Assembly (NCBI RefSeq): GCF_964355755.1
Contig: NC_092671.1
Span: 4,661,001-4,725,000, forward strand
DNA from: Antedon mediterranea
Taxonomy: Eukaryota; Echinodermata; Crinoidea; Comatulida; Antedonidae
Length of the DNA: 64,000 nucleotides
Reading direction: 5' to 3'
Made by a program: the position numbers and the translations under genes. This document shows, one piece after another, positions 44,901-59,900 of this stretch; the stretch's first letter is position 1; every line of letters starts with the position of its first letter. The notes beneath the pieces were generated by a model that saw nothing but the letters and a program-made list of their open reading frames with translations, ran no database searches and was not told the DNA's origin.

Positions 44901-47900
44901 TGACTGTATAGTTACAGTACTGTATCACCTTTTTGACAATAATAAGAGAGTGGACTGTATAATTACAGTACTGTATCACCTTTTTGACAATAATAAGAGA
45001 GTGGACTGTATAATTACAGTACTGTATCACCTTTTTGACAATAATAAGAGAGTTGACTGTATAGTTACAGTACTGTATCACCTTTTTGACAATAATAAGA
45101 GAGTTGACTGTATAGTTACAGTACTGTATCACCTTTTTGACAATAATAAGAGAGTTGACTGTATAGTTACAGTACTGTATCACCTTTTTGACAGTAATAA
45201 GAGAGTTGACTGTATAATTACAGTACTGTATCACCTTTTTGACAATAATAAGAGAGTTGACTGTATAGTTACAGTACTGTATCACCTTTTTGACAATAAT
45301 AAGAGAGTGGACTGTATAATTACAGTACTGTATCACCTTTTTGACAATAATAAGAGAGTTGACTGTATAGTTACAGTACTGTATCACCTTTTTGACAGTA
45401 ATAAGAGAGTTGACTGTATAGTTACAGTACTGTATCACCTTTTTGACAGTAATAAGAGAGTGGACTGTATAGTTATAGTACTGTATCACCTTTTTGACAG
45501 TAATAAGAGAGTGGACTGTATAGTTATAGTACTGTATCACCTTTTTGACAATAATAAGAGAGTTGACTGTATAGTTACAGTACTGTATCACCTTTTTGAC
45601 AATAATAAGAGAGTTGACTGTATAGTTACAGTACTGTATCACCTTTTTGACAATAATAAGAGAGTTGACTGTATAATTACAGTACTGTATCACCTTTTTG
45701 ACAATAATAAGAGAGTTGACTGTATAGTTACAGTACTGTATCACCTTTTTGACAGTAATCACAGTTGAATAATATTGCTGTATCACCTTTTTTGACAGAA
45801 ATGACAGAGTTCATATCAATTTTTCGTTGTTGTATGTAGTTTTCTGTATAATACAGTACTGCACTGTATCACCATTTTGACATTAGTGACAGAATTGACT
45901 ATACTACTATATCACTTGACAGTAATGTTGATAGTATCAATTTTTTTAATTTACTATACTTTATTACCTTTTTCTGTCTTTAACTACAACAAAGATCATC
46001 ACCGCTAAACACACAGCAAGGAAACTGATCAGGGTGATAGCCCATGGTTGAAGACCGTTTGCGTCCACCGGTGTTGGATTCTCAACAGGCCCTATGATGT
46101 ACTCAAACTCGCTACCATCTTTGTTCTCAGAGAGCATAGCCTGTACTTGTTCAGTTGTCATTGCGGCTACTTTGTTGTTGGTAGGGTCACTTATCCAAAA
46201 TTTAACCTCCAAGTTTGAGTTGATCTGGACGAACGAGTAGTACTCAATATTATCTGATCTAAATATGAAATATTGAAAATTTGCATTTATTGTTTCTGAA
46301 TAATATGACAGTACATAGATACAACATCAATCTCTCTAATAGATATGATTATAATATAACATACAAGATAAACACTGTTTTTGTTGTCTTGGAGTAGAGT
46401 TGAAAAAGTTTTGAGTTAGAACCCTGGCACTCTTGGTCAAGATTGAACCCTGGCCCTATGAATTGAAAGGCACACACGTTTAACACCAAGCTTCAGCTTC
46501 ACTAAAAATACTAATTACTAGACAAATTTAAGTAGCTTTGCAAATGTAATACAGACAAAATTACAACATACTTGTAAACAGATTCACGAGGAGCTAAACA
46601 AGCTAGAATACTCTCGGAACAAAAGTCAGTTGCCTGTTCCGCCAAAGACTCGGCAAACGCCAATTGTTTCTCTTCATCAAACTGTAAGAACAAATGGTAT
46701 ATATATATATAATATATAAGGGCTAGTGAAGCACATCACACAATGACAGTTCTGTGCAACTTTTGTTTTTCCTCTACCTTCTTTCTTCCCCTTTAACTAT
46801 TTGGTAGGTTGTGAAAATGAATAAACTATAATACAACATTATTAATCAGTTATGAAAACTTCAAAACACATCTTTTCAATAAAAAAAAAACAAAAAACAT
46901 AAAAATACATTTGAAAAGAAAAACCAGTACAAAAAGTTAAAATTACTTTACAATTGATTCACATTCAATGGCGACATAATATGTTCCCTAACTTTGATTT
47001 TAAACAATTTCCATATATTTTAATTTTTTGGATCATCCAAAAGAAAATTTACTTAAAATACTATACAGTGATCCAGATGAACGTTTTTACTAATTTTAAT
47101 TTTTTATTGACATTAAATTTCTTCAGTAAAATAAATAGTACTTACAGACTCATATGATTCCTCAGTAAATGTTACCAAAGTACCTCCGACGTCTATTGGA
47201 TCTACAAAAGTGGACATACCAGGTTCCTTGGTGGTAAAACCAGGAACTGAAAAAAAGAGAAAAATATCTGTCATTGAACATAAAAAAAAGAGTAAAAACT
47301 GAATGTACTAAAAGCGGTTATGACTAACTAGAGTCAGCTAGAAGACAGCATAGCGAAGGAAACTGGACATAAAATACTTTAGTAGTTAAATGAATAACAT
47401 AAAATAAGATTAGTAGATGAAACCAAAGAAGCCCTTCTTTGGGAAACCTCTATTAAAGGATCCACTTTCCTGTGAACAAATATCAGGAAAATCATGCTAA
47501 ATGTTTTGGCAATTTCAAACTAATTTTCCACTAGGCAAATTGGTTCGCGCAAAGCAAAAGCGTTAGGTTATACACATGTGTAGAGAGTGATTTGGAAGAC
47601 TGAAACATGAATGCATGTAAGTTGGTGCTTTCAATTCGCGAGAACATATTCTCCTAGTAGAAAACAGGGTTTTCGTTAACACCACAGGCAACACCCCTAA
47701 TCAGGATACACCCCCATTAATGGGACACCTAATATTTACTTTAGGCTAGGTGTCTAATTTATAGGGGTTCTAAAAAGAACTTTTTGTGAGAAATTACCAG
47801 TTGCATATTGTAAATCAAATCCTCCTGCGGTTCCATACTCATCACTGAAGAAGCGAATCCACATCTTATTGTTTTTTATGACGACAGGAATAGGAAGTGC

Positions 47901-50900
47901 TTTGCCAGTATAATATTGCTCAATGTTATTATCTGCTATGTCACCAGGGCCCATTAAAAGAAAATCGTGCCTATAAACAACAAAAATATATTGGTTTTAA
48001 ATGCCAATGAAAATATATTTCTTTGAACTTTTGGTATATTACTTGCTATCAGAGTTTTTGTGCTACATTTTACTTAATAATGACTCACCCATCTTCAAGA
48101 TCAAAACTGTAAAACTCAACTTGGATATAACCATCAGTATCTGGTATGGATATTACATATACACAGTCTTGATTGTCAGGATAGACTTTAGGATAGTTAG
48201 GAGAGGTGATTTTTCCGGTAGCCTCATTTCTTTCGGTGTCACCGCAAACACCAACTGAAACACAAATGAGATAATAATTTAAGTTAAGAATTAGAAGCTT
48301 TCTCTACCAATCTTTTCAAATAAGCAAACCTGAAACATTTACGCCCGTATTCTTAAACCGGACTTTAGTCGTAGTTCGAAGTTCGACTTGGAAAAGTCGT
48401 AGTTCGAGCTATTACTTCAAATTCGATTCAAAAACGAAGTAGTCGAAGTTTGCAGTTCGACTTAATGAAGTCGAGCTTTTAGTCGAGTTGCACACGTCTG
48501 GGTAACAAAGGCTATACATTGGCCAATGACAAGAGAGTATTTGAGGAGCAGACGAAATTTTGCGCATTGATTGATATCACTTTCCATTTCTTACAACACT
48601 TTTTACGCATCAGGACTATATACATGAAAAATAATTTTAATCGTTAATTATTAGAACAATATCAGTATTAATTTAACAGTGAAGTATATTTGATTAACAA
48701 TAAATAAAATCTTAAAAATATATTTAGAAACCATGGCGGTACGGTAACTTTTATATTTTCTAGGCCCCCAACAAACTATGATCGCCACGAACCACGCACT
48801 TCATAGCGTGAAAGGAAAGAGCTAGGCGCCCTAAACATTCCATCGCGTGGTGAATTGCCGCATCTCCCATTGTCGCTATGGCGTGACGTAGCTCAAGTCG
48901 GACTTGCGCGAAGAAAATAATGTAATTTGTATACAGTTGTAAATAAAGATGATTTTCATTATTATAATTTATACCAATGTATATTTAATTAAGCTAATAT
49001 AAATATAGATATTTCATTCTTCAATATCTGGCCAATATAACAACTCAATGACTGTAACGTTTTTTATAAACATCGTTTAAAAACCATTTAGTCGACCATT
49101 TAGTCTGCCCCCTCCAGGACTAAAAAAATCGATCAAAATCCGTCTCGATTTAGTCGAGGTTGGCCTGATTTAGTCGGTGATTTAGTTGAAGTTCGGTTTA
49201 TGAATTAAAATGACGTCATTTTTTTAGTTTTAGCTCGAACTACGACTAAAGTCCGGTTTAAGAATACGGGCGTTAATCTTTTTTTTTTCCTTAGACCACT
49301 TTAGTCAATCACATGATTACTCAATCGTTTAAATGTTTTATTACTTGCTATATAAATCCAAAGGCAAATTACTGAAAAAATGATAATGCTGTGGGTATCA
49401 GTGGCTGGATCTCAATGAAGATACAAAATAAAAGCGAAAAGCTAAATCAAAACGAGAAGTAAAACAGCCAGAAAAGTTAGCAGAGCTTTCGGGCAACACT
49501 AGCCCTTCATCAGTGCAAGTGAAGGAATATGGATAACGTCATAGTATAAAGCTGGCAAGTGCTGCCTGGGTGGACAGGAATAAAAGAATATAAGAGTAGA
49601 AAACAAAGAAGGTAGCTTGGTAGAGATATAAACAAAATTGGAATGAGACTAAAAAAGTTTAAATGGCGGTTAATATTGAAACTTAAATTTTGGTAGTCAA
49701 TGGAATAATTTTACCGATCTGGGAGTATGTTCCTATTGAAAGGATAAAGATGAGGAAATATCTGTGAGAATGAGAAAAAGTCGCCCCAACCGAGACTCGA
49801 ACTCGGACCGCCTGCTTGATATGCAGATGTCCTAACCATTAGACCACTGTGGCTTTCATGGTATTGTTCAAACTCGATTGGATAGCGACTCTTTAACATT
49901 CTCGGCGTGGTACGGCGGAACAGCACTAGTCCTCAGTTGTACGCACGCGCACCAGAGATCAAATTGATACACCCTCATCTATTCAGTATTTTTATTCACG
50001 AAGCGGAATCTCCGAAGAGATACTTTTATATATATAAACACAAGAGGCAAAGAACATTAATTCTAAACCGCCCGGTGATATACTGAAATTTAATTAATTA
50101 ATTTGAAACGATTATTATATTATTATTATATATATGCTCTGTGTAGCAGATAATCTTACAATTTACCATTTCTCTGGGATTTCTTGTGATTTTTTGGTTT
50201 GTGTATAATAAAATCAGAATAACAGAAGTTTAATGCAGCGATTTCATTAAATTGTCTATTTTATTAAAGATGTATTATCCCTTTGACTAATTCCAAAAAA
50301 AAAAAAGATTTCAACAAAAAGTGGATCATTTTGAAGCATCATAATAGTTATTAACTTTCACCAAAAATTAGTTGAAAAAAAAATAATTTAACTGAAATAC
50401 AGACATTTTTTTGGTTAAAAAAATAACTTTGACTTCCAGTCAAAGTTTTCGATCAAAACATATCTCATAATGCAACGCGCTTGTTTGGCTACTCTGTATG
50501 CATAATCATACTTCCTCGCGACCTGTGTGAAAACACCTTCTCAACCGTGACGAGTTGTAAACAATCTTAATTAGCATCATGCATACTTGTGGTTTGAAAT
50601 CTTTGTTTACTTTCACTCGCAACGATTTTGCCAGACGAAATGTAATCAAATTAATTTACCTGTTAATTACGTAAACTTGTTTTTGGCTTGAATTTTCGAC
50701 ATAAAGTAAATAACTTTAATATTACTTTGGTATGGCCAATTTAAATTTAGAATATTTTGACCTTCATTTTTTGGGTTTCAAGGGACAATACATCTTTAAA
50801 TTAACTAATGACTACATATTACAGTTTAGAAGTGGTATTTTTGAATACATAAATCAGCTGTGTTGATGATGGAGAAGGGCATCATTATAAACTAAAAATA

Positions 50901-53900
50901 TAAATAATAATATTCACCTGATGGTGTTGTAACAGTTTCTATGTCCGATAACAATGGCTCTTTACCATCTATTGTGTAAGTTGCAATCGTGAAAACATAC
51001 TGCGTGCTTGCTGTTAGACCTTTCACCAGCAACTCGTCAGTTTTTCCACCCGTAACGTTTATGTAGGTCTGACTAATAAGAGCAGAGTTGATGAATACTT
51101 TGTACCCGCTGACTTCGCAGCTCTGAGGTGAAGGAGTCCAGGTTAATCTGACATCATTGGGTGAAAGAGCTTCACCCCTAAGCTTTGATGGATTCACGTC
51201 GCTGCGAGCTGATAAAATTAGATAAGAATAGTTTTACACTGGCCGCTATCTTTGTTAATAGCTATGTGAACAGATGTTAAGTGTAAGTATAAAGTTTAAA
51301 ATAATTCTTTAAAATCTAAATGTGTCAAACTTCACCATGGAGCGAGTGAGCCTCAAACCCTTGCCGATGTTATGGATACGTAATTACAGTTCCACTGTCT
51401 TAACCGTTCGGACACTCACTCGCTTATACCACACTCATTCGATACATTGCCTACAGAGTTAATTTTAATAAAAACAATTTTTTTAAATAATACAGACAGA
51501 AAATAACTTACTGTTATTGATAATTTCACAAATGTAGAACAAGTTCATGTCACATTCCAAGTCGTTAAATCGTCCGTTATTTCGCATTTCTACACAGTCC
51601 TGGTTACCGATCTGGTCATTTGGTTGGTTCGTTTGCCAATTACTCTCACCCCATGATCCAATGGAAGAACAATCAACCCATGTCCAATCATTCTCAACAG
51701 ACTGGTCATGAAGACCTAAAACATTATCATATCAGTAATATTAGTACTACTGTAGCAGTAGGCTGTTGACCAAATGTTTTTTGAAAATGTTGTAGATGTT
51801 AGTAGCACAGCAATATCGATTATTATTATAAAATTTATTTCCATTAAGCTATGTCTACACTGTCAAACTAGTTTGACAAAAACAGTGTGATGTACTTAAA
51901 TATGGTAGTGATATGCCCAGTTCCAAATATGGTAGTGATATGACATCATCATGTCCATAAATGAGCACATCTTCACATAAACATTGATACTGTAGTTGAC
52001 AGAGCTTTTGGATGTGAGCACAACTCAAGTAATTTGGATGTTACTAGCCTTCAAATAATTTTAAGCAATTGTATGTCAGCATGAATTTCCTTTTAGACAA
52101 ATAAAATGAACTATGGATCAACCAAATTGTTGCTTGTGATTGATCAATTAATTTGCGTTGCGCCTACGTCGATGCGTTGCGTCAAAGTGGCAATCAAGCT
52201 TAAATCTGCAGGCCTTGTCTTTTAAGGCGAGCGAGTGCGATCACCCACCTAACACACTCCTAAAATGCCCTTGAGCAGTGCGATATACAACATGCTTAAA
52301 TTTAGTAAACTTCTACACACCAACATACAAACAGCACACCTACAGCACCCCGGAATGTATTGAGGAGTGCATTTCTGACTTACCGACCCACCAGTCGCCT
52401 TGTGTTCTCTCCATCACATTCTGCAGCTCAGCCTCTGTGTCAATGATAGCCAGATCACCACCTGATGTGGCTTGGCAGTCGGCTCTTGCATCGTGCCAAC
52501 TCACAGAATTGTTGACAAATTTATAGCATGCATAGTCTATGAGTTCCCATCCACTTGGGCAATGGCCTAAGTTCAAAACAAATAAAAAATTACAGTACTT
52601 ATATTTGAGAAAATGTTATGTTTTCTTAATGACTAAACATACTTTTACAATATAGTAGGTTAAAAAAGACCTTGGGGCCCTTTGTAAAAAAAAATGATTC
52701 TGCTCGAGACACTTGCTTAACTGTATTCAGTAGTAAAATCTTATACAAGCTTTTGTTGATGGTCTTTTTCATGTTTTACTGTATTTATTCTGTTTTTATC
52801 TATCTTTTTCTTTGGATGAATAAATGAAATACAGAGAGTGAAAGTAAGTCATATTATTTGCCAAAAATAAAAACTACAAGATAGGAAGACTATTTAAAGT
52901 ATATTTTTAATTTTTCTAAAGAGTAAAGATGAAAACTATGTTCGTGCAAGTGCCAACATTACCTGAAAATGAAGGTGTTTTAACAGTTGTAGACGTGTCA
53001 AAGGTCAACAGTCGAAGTTCACTGTACGCTGCAATCGAGAACGTATACTGTCTGTTTTCCTTAAGTCCACTAATTCTCACTGAATTTGTTGAAGCCCCAG
53101 GTACATTGATGGTGGATTTTACGGGATCAGAGTATTCAATCTGGTAGCCGTCAACATCACAGATAACGTCAGATATTTGCCAGGTTAGCTCAACAGTGTT
53201 TGGGTTTATCACTGATCCTTTGAACATAGACGGATTGGCTGCATCAGGATCATATTCTGTCAGGGAAGGAAATGCCATAATATTTATAATAGTATTGATG
53301 CATCAGTAAATAAAGTTGCTTATTAATTGTGCAGGGTTAAGATGGTGAGAATCAATCCAGGAGCAGCATCACTAAAGAAGCTATCCTGGAGCAGTGGTCC
53401 CAGAAAAAGCAGCTCCATGAGAAACAGCTAAGACCAGTATCTCTAGAGAAGCATCCCAGAAGAAGCTACCTTGGGAGGAGAAGCAGTAGCAACAGAGAAG
53501 CAGCTCTTGAGCAGCATCAACAGAGCTAAGAGACTAAGCAGCCCCAGAGCGACTACCCCAGAGAACAGCTCCAAAGAAGCAACTAAGAGACACAGTCCAC
53601 TACAAAGGCCTGAGCAATGAGACTCTATTTTTTAATTAACATAATTTAAAAATATTTTTTTTTAAGAATCAAACATTAAGCAGTTTTTATCCAAAAAAAA
53701 GTCAAGACATGATAATACAACATACCTTCTGAGATTTCACAAATATACTGTGCATATTCAGAAGCACAGACATCATCTCCAAAACCCTCACGTAGGATAT
53801 TGCTAACATAGTACCCACAGTTCTCAGTATCTGTGTTATCTGGTTCGTTGTCAAGCCAGAAGCTGGATGCCCAGGAGGAGGGAGGGCTGCAGTCTAACCA

Positions 53901-56900
53901 ATGCCAATCACCTTCCACTGTTTCATCAGAATACCCTTTAAGGCAAATGTTATATAGTTACTTGTTATGTTAACATCAGGCTTACTGTTAGCTCAATTTT
54001 GAAATGTTCAACCAAGCGACTCGCTTTGTTGTGAGGTGGCAAATACTACCAAGCCTCAAGGAAAAATGAAAAAAGTGATGTTGTTTAATAATGCCTAGTG
54101 TAGCTTGCTTGCTTACAGACAATATTTTCAGATGAGACCAGAACAATTTAAGAAAGCAGTAACTCTTAGAGAACAGTATTTTTCAAAGTTACTAGTGCCA
54201 AAATAATTTTAAACTGTCCATCTTGTTAAGGAGTGTATGAAGGGACACAGTGATAAACTTTCTTCAAGGATCTCTAAATGTGACCAGGGAGATATGTGAC
54301 CTATAAAGATGATACATTTTGTGCACTAGAATATTTCCTTTTCATAATTATCTGAAAATATGATGTTATAAGGACTGTTAGAAAAAGGAGTACCAAAGAT
54401 TTAAAAAATGAGTGCCCTTATTTGTCAACAAAATTAGTTGCATACCTATCCAATAACTATTAGTATTCGTTTTATTGCGAATGTACTCGCTTTCCGTCTT
54501 GGTTTTAATCAGGACTAGGTCTCCATTTTCGGCTTTCATACACTCCTTCCTAGCTTCATTCCAAGATACGGGCGTGGCAGACGTGACAAATCGGTAGCAT
54601 GCGCCTCCAAAACCAGTCTCCCAACCATCAAATCTGCTACAAGGATCTGAAAAATGAATAATAATAATAATAATAACAACGTCGAGAGGAAAAAACAGTA
54701 CTGGGTTTGGTCTACTAGCGTTCCTGCTCCCAAAATTCATCCATTCATAGAAGCACTGATGAAGAAAGTCTATCGATGGTGACTAATAGAGTGGTCCCGG
54801 GACATGACAATACTTCGACTTTATATACAAGAATAAGAGCTATAAGATCTAATTTTATAGCTTCCTGGTAAAACAACATTTCATACCTCCAGCAGGTAAA
54901 GTTGTAGCGCTGGCGACTGCTTCGTATGCCAATGTACCGGTGGTAAGTACGGCAGCTAGCTCAAATTGGTATGTGGTTGATGGTTGCAGACCAGTGACAT
55001 TAGCGGCATTGGTAAGAGCACCTGGTACAAACATAGTTTTCTGGTAAAAAAAAAGAATTTTTTAATTTTCAGGACAACATTCCTTAAGTTTAAATTTTTA
55101 CCACATATTGTTTCAAATATAAATAACAAAATTACCATTGTGTTGTTAATGTTGTATCTAATACTGTAGCCTTCAATGTCACAATTTATATCAGTTGGTC
55201 TCCACGTCAAAATAGCATTGTCTGGAGAAAAACTAACGGCAGTAAACAAACGTGGGTTGAAGTCCTCTGGTACGAAATCTGTGAAATTAAAACAAAACAT
55301 TATTAGCATGCTAACATTTTTAATTCCTCATATCCAACGTAAAAAGATGGTATTTTTTTCATTTGGTATTGTATATTTATATATTTTGCTTGCTCTGTAC
55401 TTTTTGTGTTTTTAGTAGTGTGTCAAACAAAAAGTTTCCAATTTTTATATTTCCTTTCATTTCTCGACAACAAGCGGTCCAGGGGTTGCGACAGAAACAG
55501 AGCACCATAACACATTTGTGTCAGCAACCCCATTTATAAATATTGGACAATACATTTATTTTTATTCTTTTTTTTTTACAATACTAGCTCTATATAATAC
55601 TACATTAATATTCGTGAGACGAATATGTTCATGAGTTTTAATATAACAAAGATGATGTATGTTTCAATACTAAGGCTTAGCCTTATCCAGGGGACATCCC
55701 TATAAGGGGATACTTTGGTGACCCCTGAAGGTGTCCCTTTAATAGGGGTTCTACTGTATTGTTATATATTGATATAATGTCAGACAACATACAGACAATC
55801 ATTTGAACTCTGTTCCTTAATTTCATATAGTTTTAAACAGTACATATAGAAGTTGATCTCCCTTAGAACATACGGTAAAATAATGTAAAGTTGAGACTGT
55901 ATATTATGTGCAAGACTATACCATAATGAGAAATGAAATTAAAGAAAAACAAAAATAATAAAACAAGATATAACTGTCCATACTTTTGGGGATGACTTGA
56001 CAGATGTACTGGGAACGGCTTAAGCATTGTAGATCATGGTATTTGCCATTAGATCGTAGCTGGCCACAGTCTTGACTTCCAACAACATCATCAGGTTGTT
56101 CTACTCCCCAATTACTGAGTGTAAAGTTACTGGGAGCAGTACAATCAACCCACTGCCATTTGCCCTCAACAGCAACATCATAATAGCCTACAAACAATAG
56201 AGAAACATGACAATCTCTTTTTTCACAGGCAAATTACATATTTTTATAGGAATAAAAGTGTATTCTTTATATGTATGTTTTATCATATAGAACACATGCA
56301 TCCTATATTAAATAATTGATGTAAAGCTCTGTCTACACTATTAAACTAGTTTGACAAAAAAAGTGCCCAAATATTTTATTTGTCACATAAAGTTTCATAG
56401 TGTAGACAGAACTTAAGGTAAGACTTTAAACAACTTAAGTCGGATACAATTAAAATCTCAATTTTTTATGATTTTCATTTAAAGTCAATTTTAATTTTGA
56501 TAGCCTTATTTCTAAGTTTCCAGTAAATAAAGTAGTAGGCCTATTTAATTTCATTTCACATTAAACTCACCAATCCAGTAATCACTGGTAATATTCCTAA
56601 CGTTCATGACGTAATCTAATGCTTCTGGAGTATCAATTTTAGCAAGGTCAGAGTTCAAAGAAGATTGACAATCTGCTCGTGCATCATCCCAGGTACGACT
56701 TGTCAAAGAGAACTTGAAACAGTTGTAGTCGTAACCAATCTCATATCCAAACGGACATTGCACTAAAAACAAACAAAAACATAATACATTATATAGTATG
56801 TCCTAATTATGTTTTAAATAATGGAATATTTAAAAGATCAATTTGCTGTTCTGTTATTGAATTATTAGAGCAATATACATTGGATAGATCAAATGGCAAC

Positions 56901-59900
56901 AGCTCAATAATAGCAACGATGGAATTTCTCAAAATGATTAAAAATTAAAATATTTCCACACCTGATTCATTAAGTGTTCTGATTGGACGGAATTGGCCAT
57001 ATGACAAATCTCCGACCATTGTTGTTGCAGCAATGGAGAATATGTAAATGGTCCCTGGTATTAGATCACGGACAACCGCTGAACTAGTATCCGCACCGGC
57101 GACCTCCATGACCATGGTTTTAACGCCATCTTGGTAGTTGATTTTATAGCCAGTGACATCACAGTTCAATCTTGATGGCCGCCAGCTAAAGCTTGCTGAT
57201 ACAGGGTTAAGTGCTTGACCTCGGAAAAGAGTAGGATTTGCCTCATTTGGAGAAAATGCTAAAAACACAATAATTAAGCATTATTAAATTGAATACAAAT
57301 CAATAAAACACCAACAAATTATTAACCATTATATTATTAACTACCACTTACGTTTTTTGCGCTTTTCACAAATGTAATAATTTTTATTTGAACATGTCTC
57401 ATCTTCCCATTGTCCAGCATCATTCATCTGACCGCAATCACTCTGACCGTTACTATCATCAGGTTGGCCACGAGCCCATTGTGAACGTTGCCAGATGTTT
57501 GGTGAACTACAATCTACCCATCGCCAACTGTCTTCTGTAGCTTGGTCATAAAATCCTTCAAAAGTATCAATTTCCAATGTTATAAACTTTTTTGAAGATT
57601 GCATTTGTGAATATATATTCAAAACAACCTTTTTGATAAAACACCAACTATAACAAAATACTATATATGGTTTACAATTTATGTTGTTTACAAGGTTATT
57701 TAAAAATACACATTCGTCGTGTAGTACATGGCATATGATCTTGTATAATCTGCATCCTCTATTTTGCATACATTGAATTAGGCATTTTATAACATACCTG
57801 GAGTCACCAACCTAGCATACCAAGGTGAAACTTCGCATACTTATATTATTTTTCTACTTGCAGTAGGTGTATCCATTTTTCCATCTCAACTCATAAAAAT
57901 ATTCCCTCTTTTCACTCATTTTAGAATAATTTTAAAAACAAAAAAAATGGTCTTACCTATCCACCAATCATTTTTCATATTAGTCATGTTTTGTATGTAG
58001 GCATGCTCCGATTCGTCCTCGATAATTACAAGATCGCCATCTTCAACACTCATGCAGTCTTTTCTTGCATCTGACCATGTCCGAGAAACATCACTGAAGC
58101 GGTAACAGGTGAAAGAGGGTCCTACTACCCAACCATCTGGACACAACTCATCTATTGTTGTAATTTAAATATTATTTTAATAAAATTTAATTAAATGCAA
58201 TTATACAACTGTGAAAAGTGTGTATACTGTTAATACCTCCGCCAATGGAGGTTACATCTTGATTTATTTGTCTGTTTTTCTGGAAGATATTGTCAAAAGT
58301 ACTAAACAGATTTGTACCAAACTTTTACCATAGATAGACATTAGTTTATGGATGATTCCATTTAATTTTAGCTGTATGCAATTAAAAGTTATGTGATCTA
58401 TGCACGATTTGTTTCTTTGTTTTATCTTCACAAACAGAAATCATAAATACACCGACTCAGTGAGCTTGAACTTCAGATCATTATAGTTGTAACATAGCCT
58501 GATGGCGTAAGTGGAATACAAGTTTTGGTTTAAGAGGCAATACAGTGACCAATGTCGGTTTAGTAATATCATAATATATCATAAGTTTTGTTTAACATAC
58601 CTACTGGCTTGAATGTTTTTACTGTGGCAGATTGTTCATAAGGTAACAAGCCAAATGTCTGCAGAATCGATGCAACCTCAAATATGTAAGTAGTATCTGG
58701 CGCTAAGTTATAAACTAAAAGACTAGTAGTTTCAGATCCATTGATACGAAGTAAAACCTTTAAAACAATAAGGATAAGAATGTTGTGTGATTACACTATT
58801 ATAAATTGTATTTAACAAAAGGAGACTTAAATATGCAATCCCACTGAACTCGATTTCCACTTGGACACAACACAAGGTAAGTGTTTCGCAGAAAATTAGA
58901 AAAATCATACCAAAACCTTAAGAAAGAACATCATTACAACAGTGTGAAATCTGGGCTCAAACAAGACAACAAGACAAAAGTAACTAATTGAGGACATTAC
59001 ATTGTGATCTTAACTTTTGCTTTCTGCCAAAACTATGAATTACGAAATTAAGAAAGCCATTTTTCAAGGTGATAATGTAGTATGACTAAGAAAGTTCCAA
59101 GTCAAGTCATACCATTTGTACTGGATTTGTTGGCTAGCTGAAACCATCTTGATCAATTTATCTGGGCAAGTGCCACTAAGTAAAACTTACTATTCATTTG
59201 GTAAGTCTTGCCAAAAAAGTCAATAGCGATGTAAACAAGTATGATATAAAACAATTAACGATGTGAAAAAGAAAACAACTTACATCTCCATTTGTTCCAT
59301 TGAAACGTACACTATAACCAAGAACATCGCAATAGCGGACTGGTCTGCGCCATGTCAGGGTAACAACCGATTCTGTTGAAGCAACTGCTTGAAATCGAGT
59401 CGGAGTAGCATCGTCATCATTGTATACTTGAAAAAAAAAATAGATAATAAAAATAAATTCGAAATACATTGTTAAGAATATTTAAAAATCTTTAAAATAA
59501 CTTTATAAACAAATGATGGAATGAGCAAAATGATACACAATGGTACTGTAAAGATAAAATTCTTTAAAAAAGTGAGACTAAAAAAAAAAAACCGAAACTA
59601 CTGTAAAGCTTGTAAATATGCATTTCAATTAAACACAACTTATATATTAGATTCGCTGTGCTGAAAATAGTCACATTTTCAAAACTTTTCAAAACAGATT
59701 TCTTAAAATGACGTGGCTTTACTGGAGATGCTCTATACATTATCTCCATTTCATTAAACTGGTTTTTTTTTGCAAAGAATGAGAAAAAACATAATGTAAC
59801 ATAATAAATAAAATGTATTTGTAGACAAAATCTTTGGCTTGACTGCAACAAACATAAATCTGTCGTATTGGAAACAAACTACGCCTGCATTGATCATTGG

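Larger units (their letters stand above)
49440..49853 (-). mobile_element. tRNA-headed short retroelement with hammerhead-bearing tail (proposed)
   Basis: On the minus strand, a tRNA-like head (49853-49782) is followed by about 270 bp of body (TCTCACAGATATTTCCTCAT, TACTCCCAGATCGGTAAAAT) and then a hammerhead-like motif (49513-49483) and GCTCTGCTAACTTTTCTGGC. The total of about 410 bp is SINE-sized. Treating these parts as one element is inference: I see only this copy in the window. Confidence 0.4.
50918..52566 (-). other. Receptor lectin domain 5 and FN3 5
   Basis: Lectin domain: CPSGWELIDYACYKF, SWHDARADC, DWWVG, WTWVDC, TNQPNDQIGNQDC, FNDLEC, FYICE. It has QPN and FND. FN3 5 is in one exon (51208-50918): VRLTWTPSPQSCEVSGYKV, LTASTQYVFTIAT. 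Confidence 0.85.

Noticed and set aside
44761-45786. Open frames of 341 and 328 codons on opposite strands
   Set aside because: They are translations of a 51-bp tandem repeat inside an intron of the receptor gene.
49782-49853. Functional tRNA gene
   Set aside because: The cloverleaf folds, but the anticodon ATC, an acceptor mismatch and the retroelement-like downstream sequence favour a SINE head. Kept only as tRNA-like.
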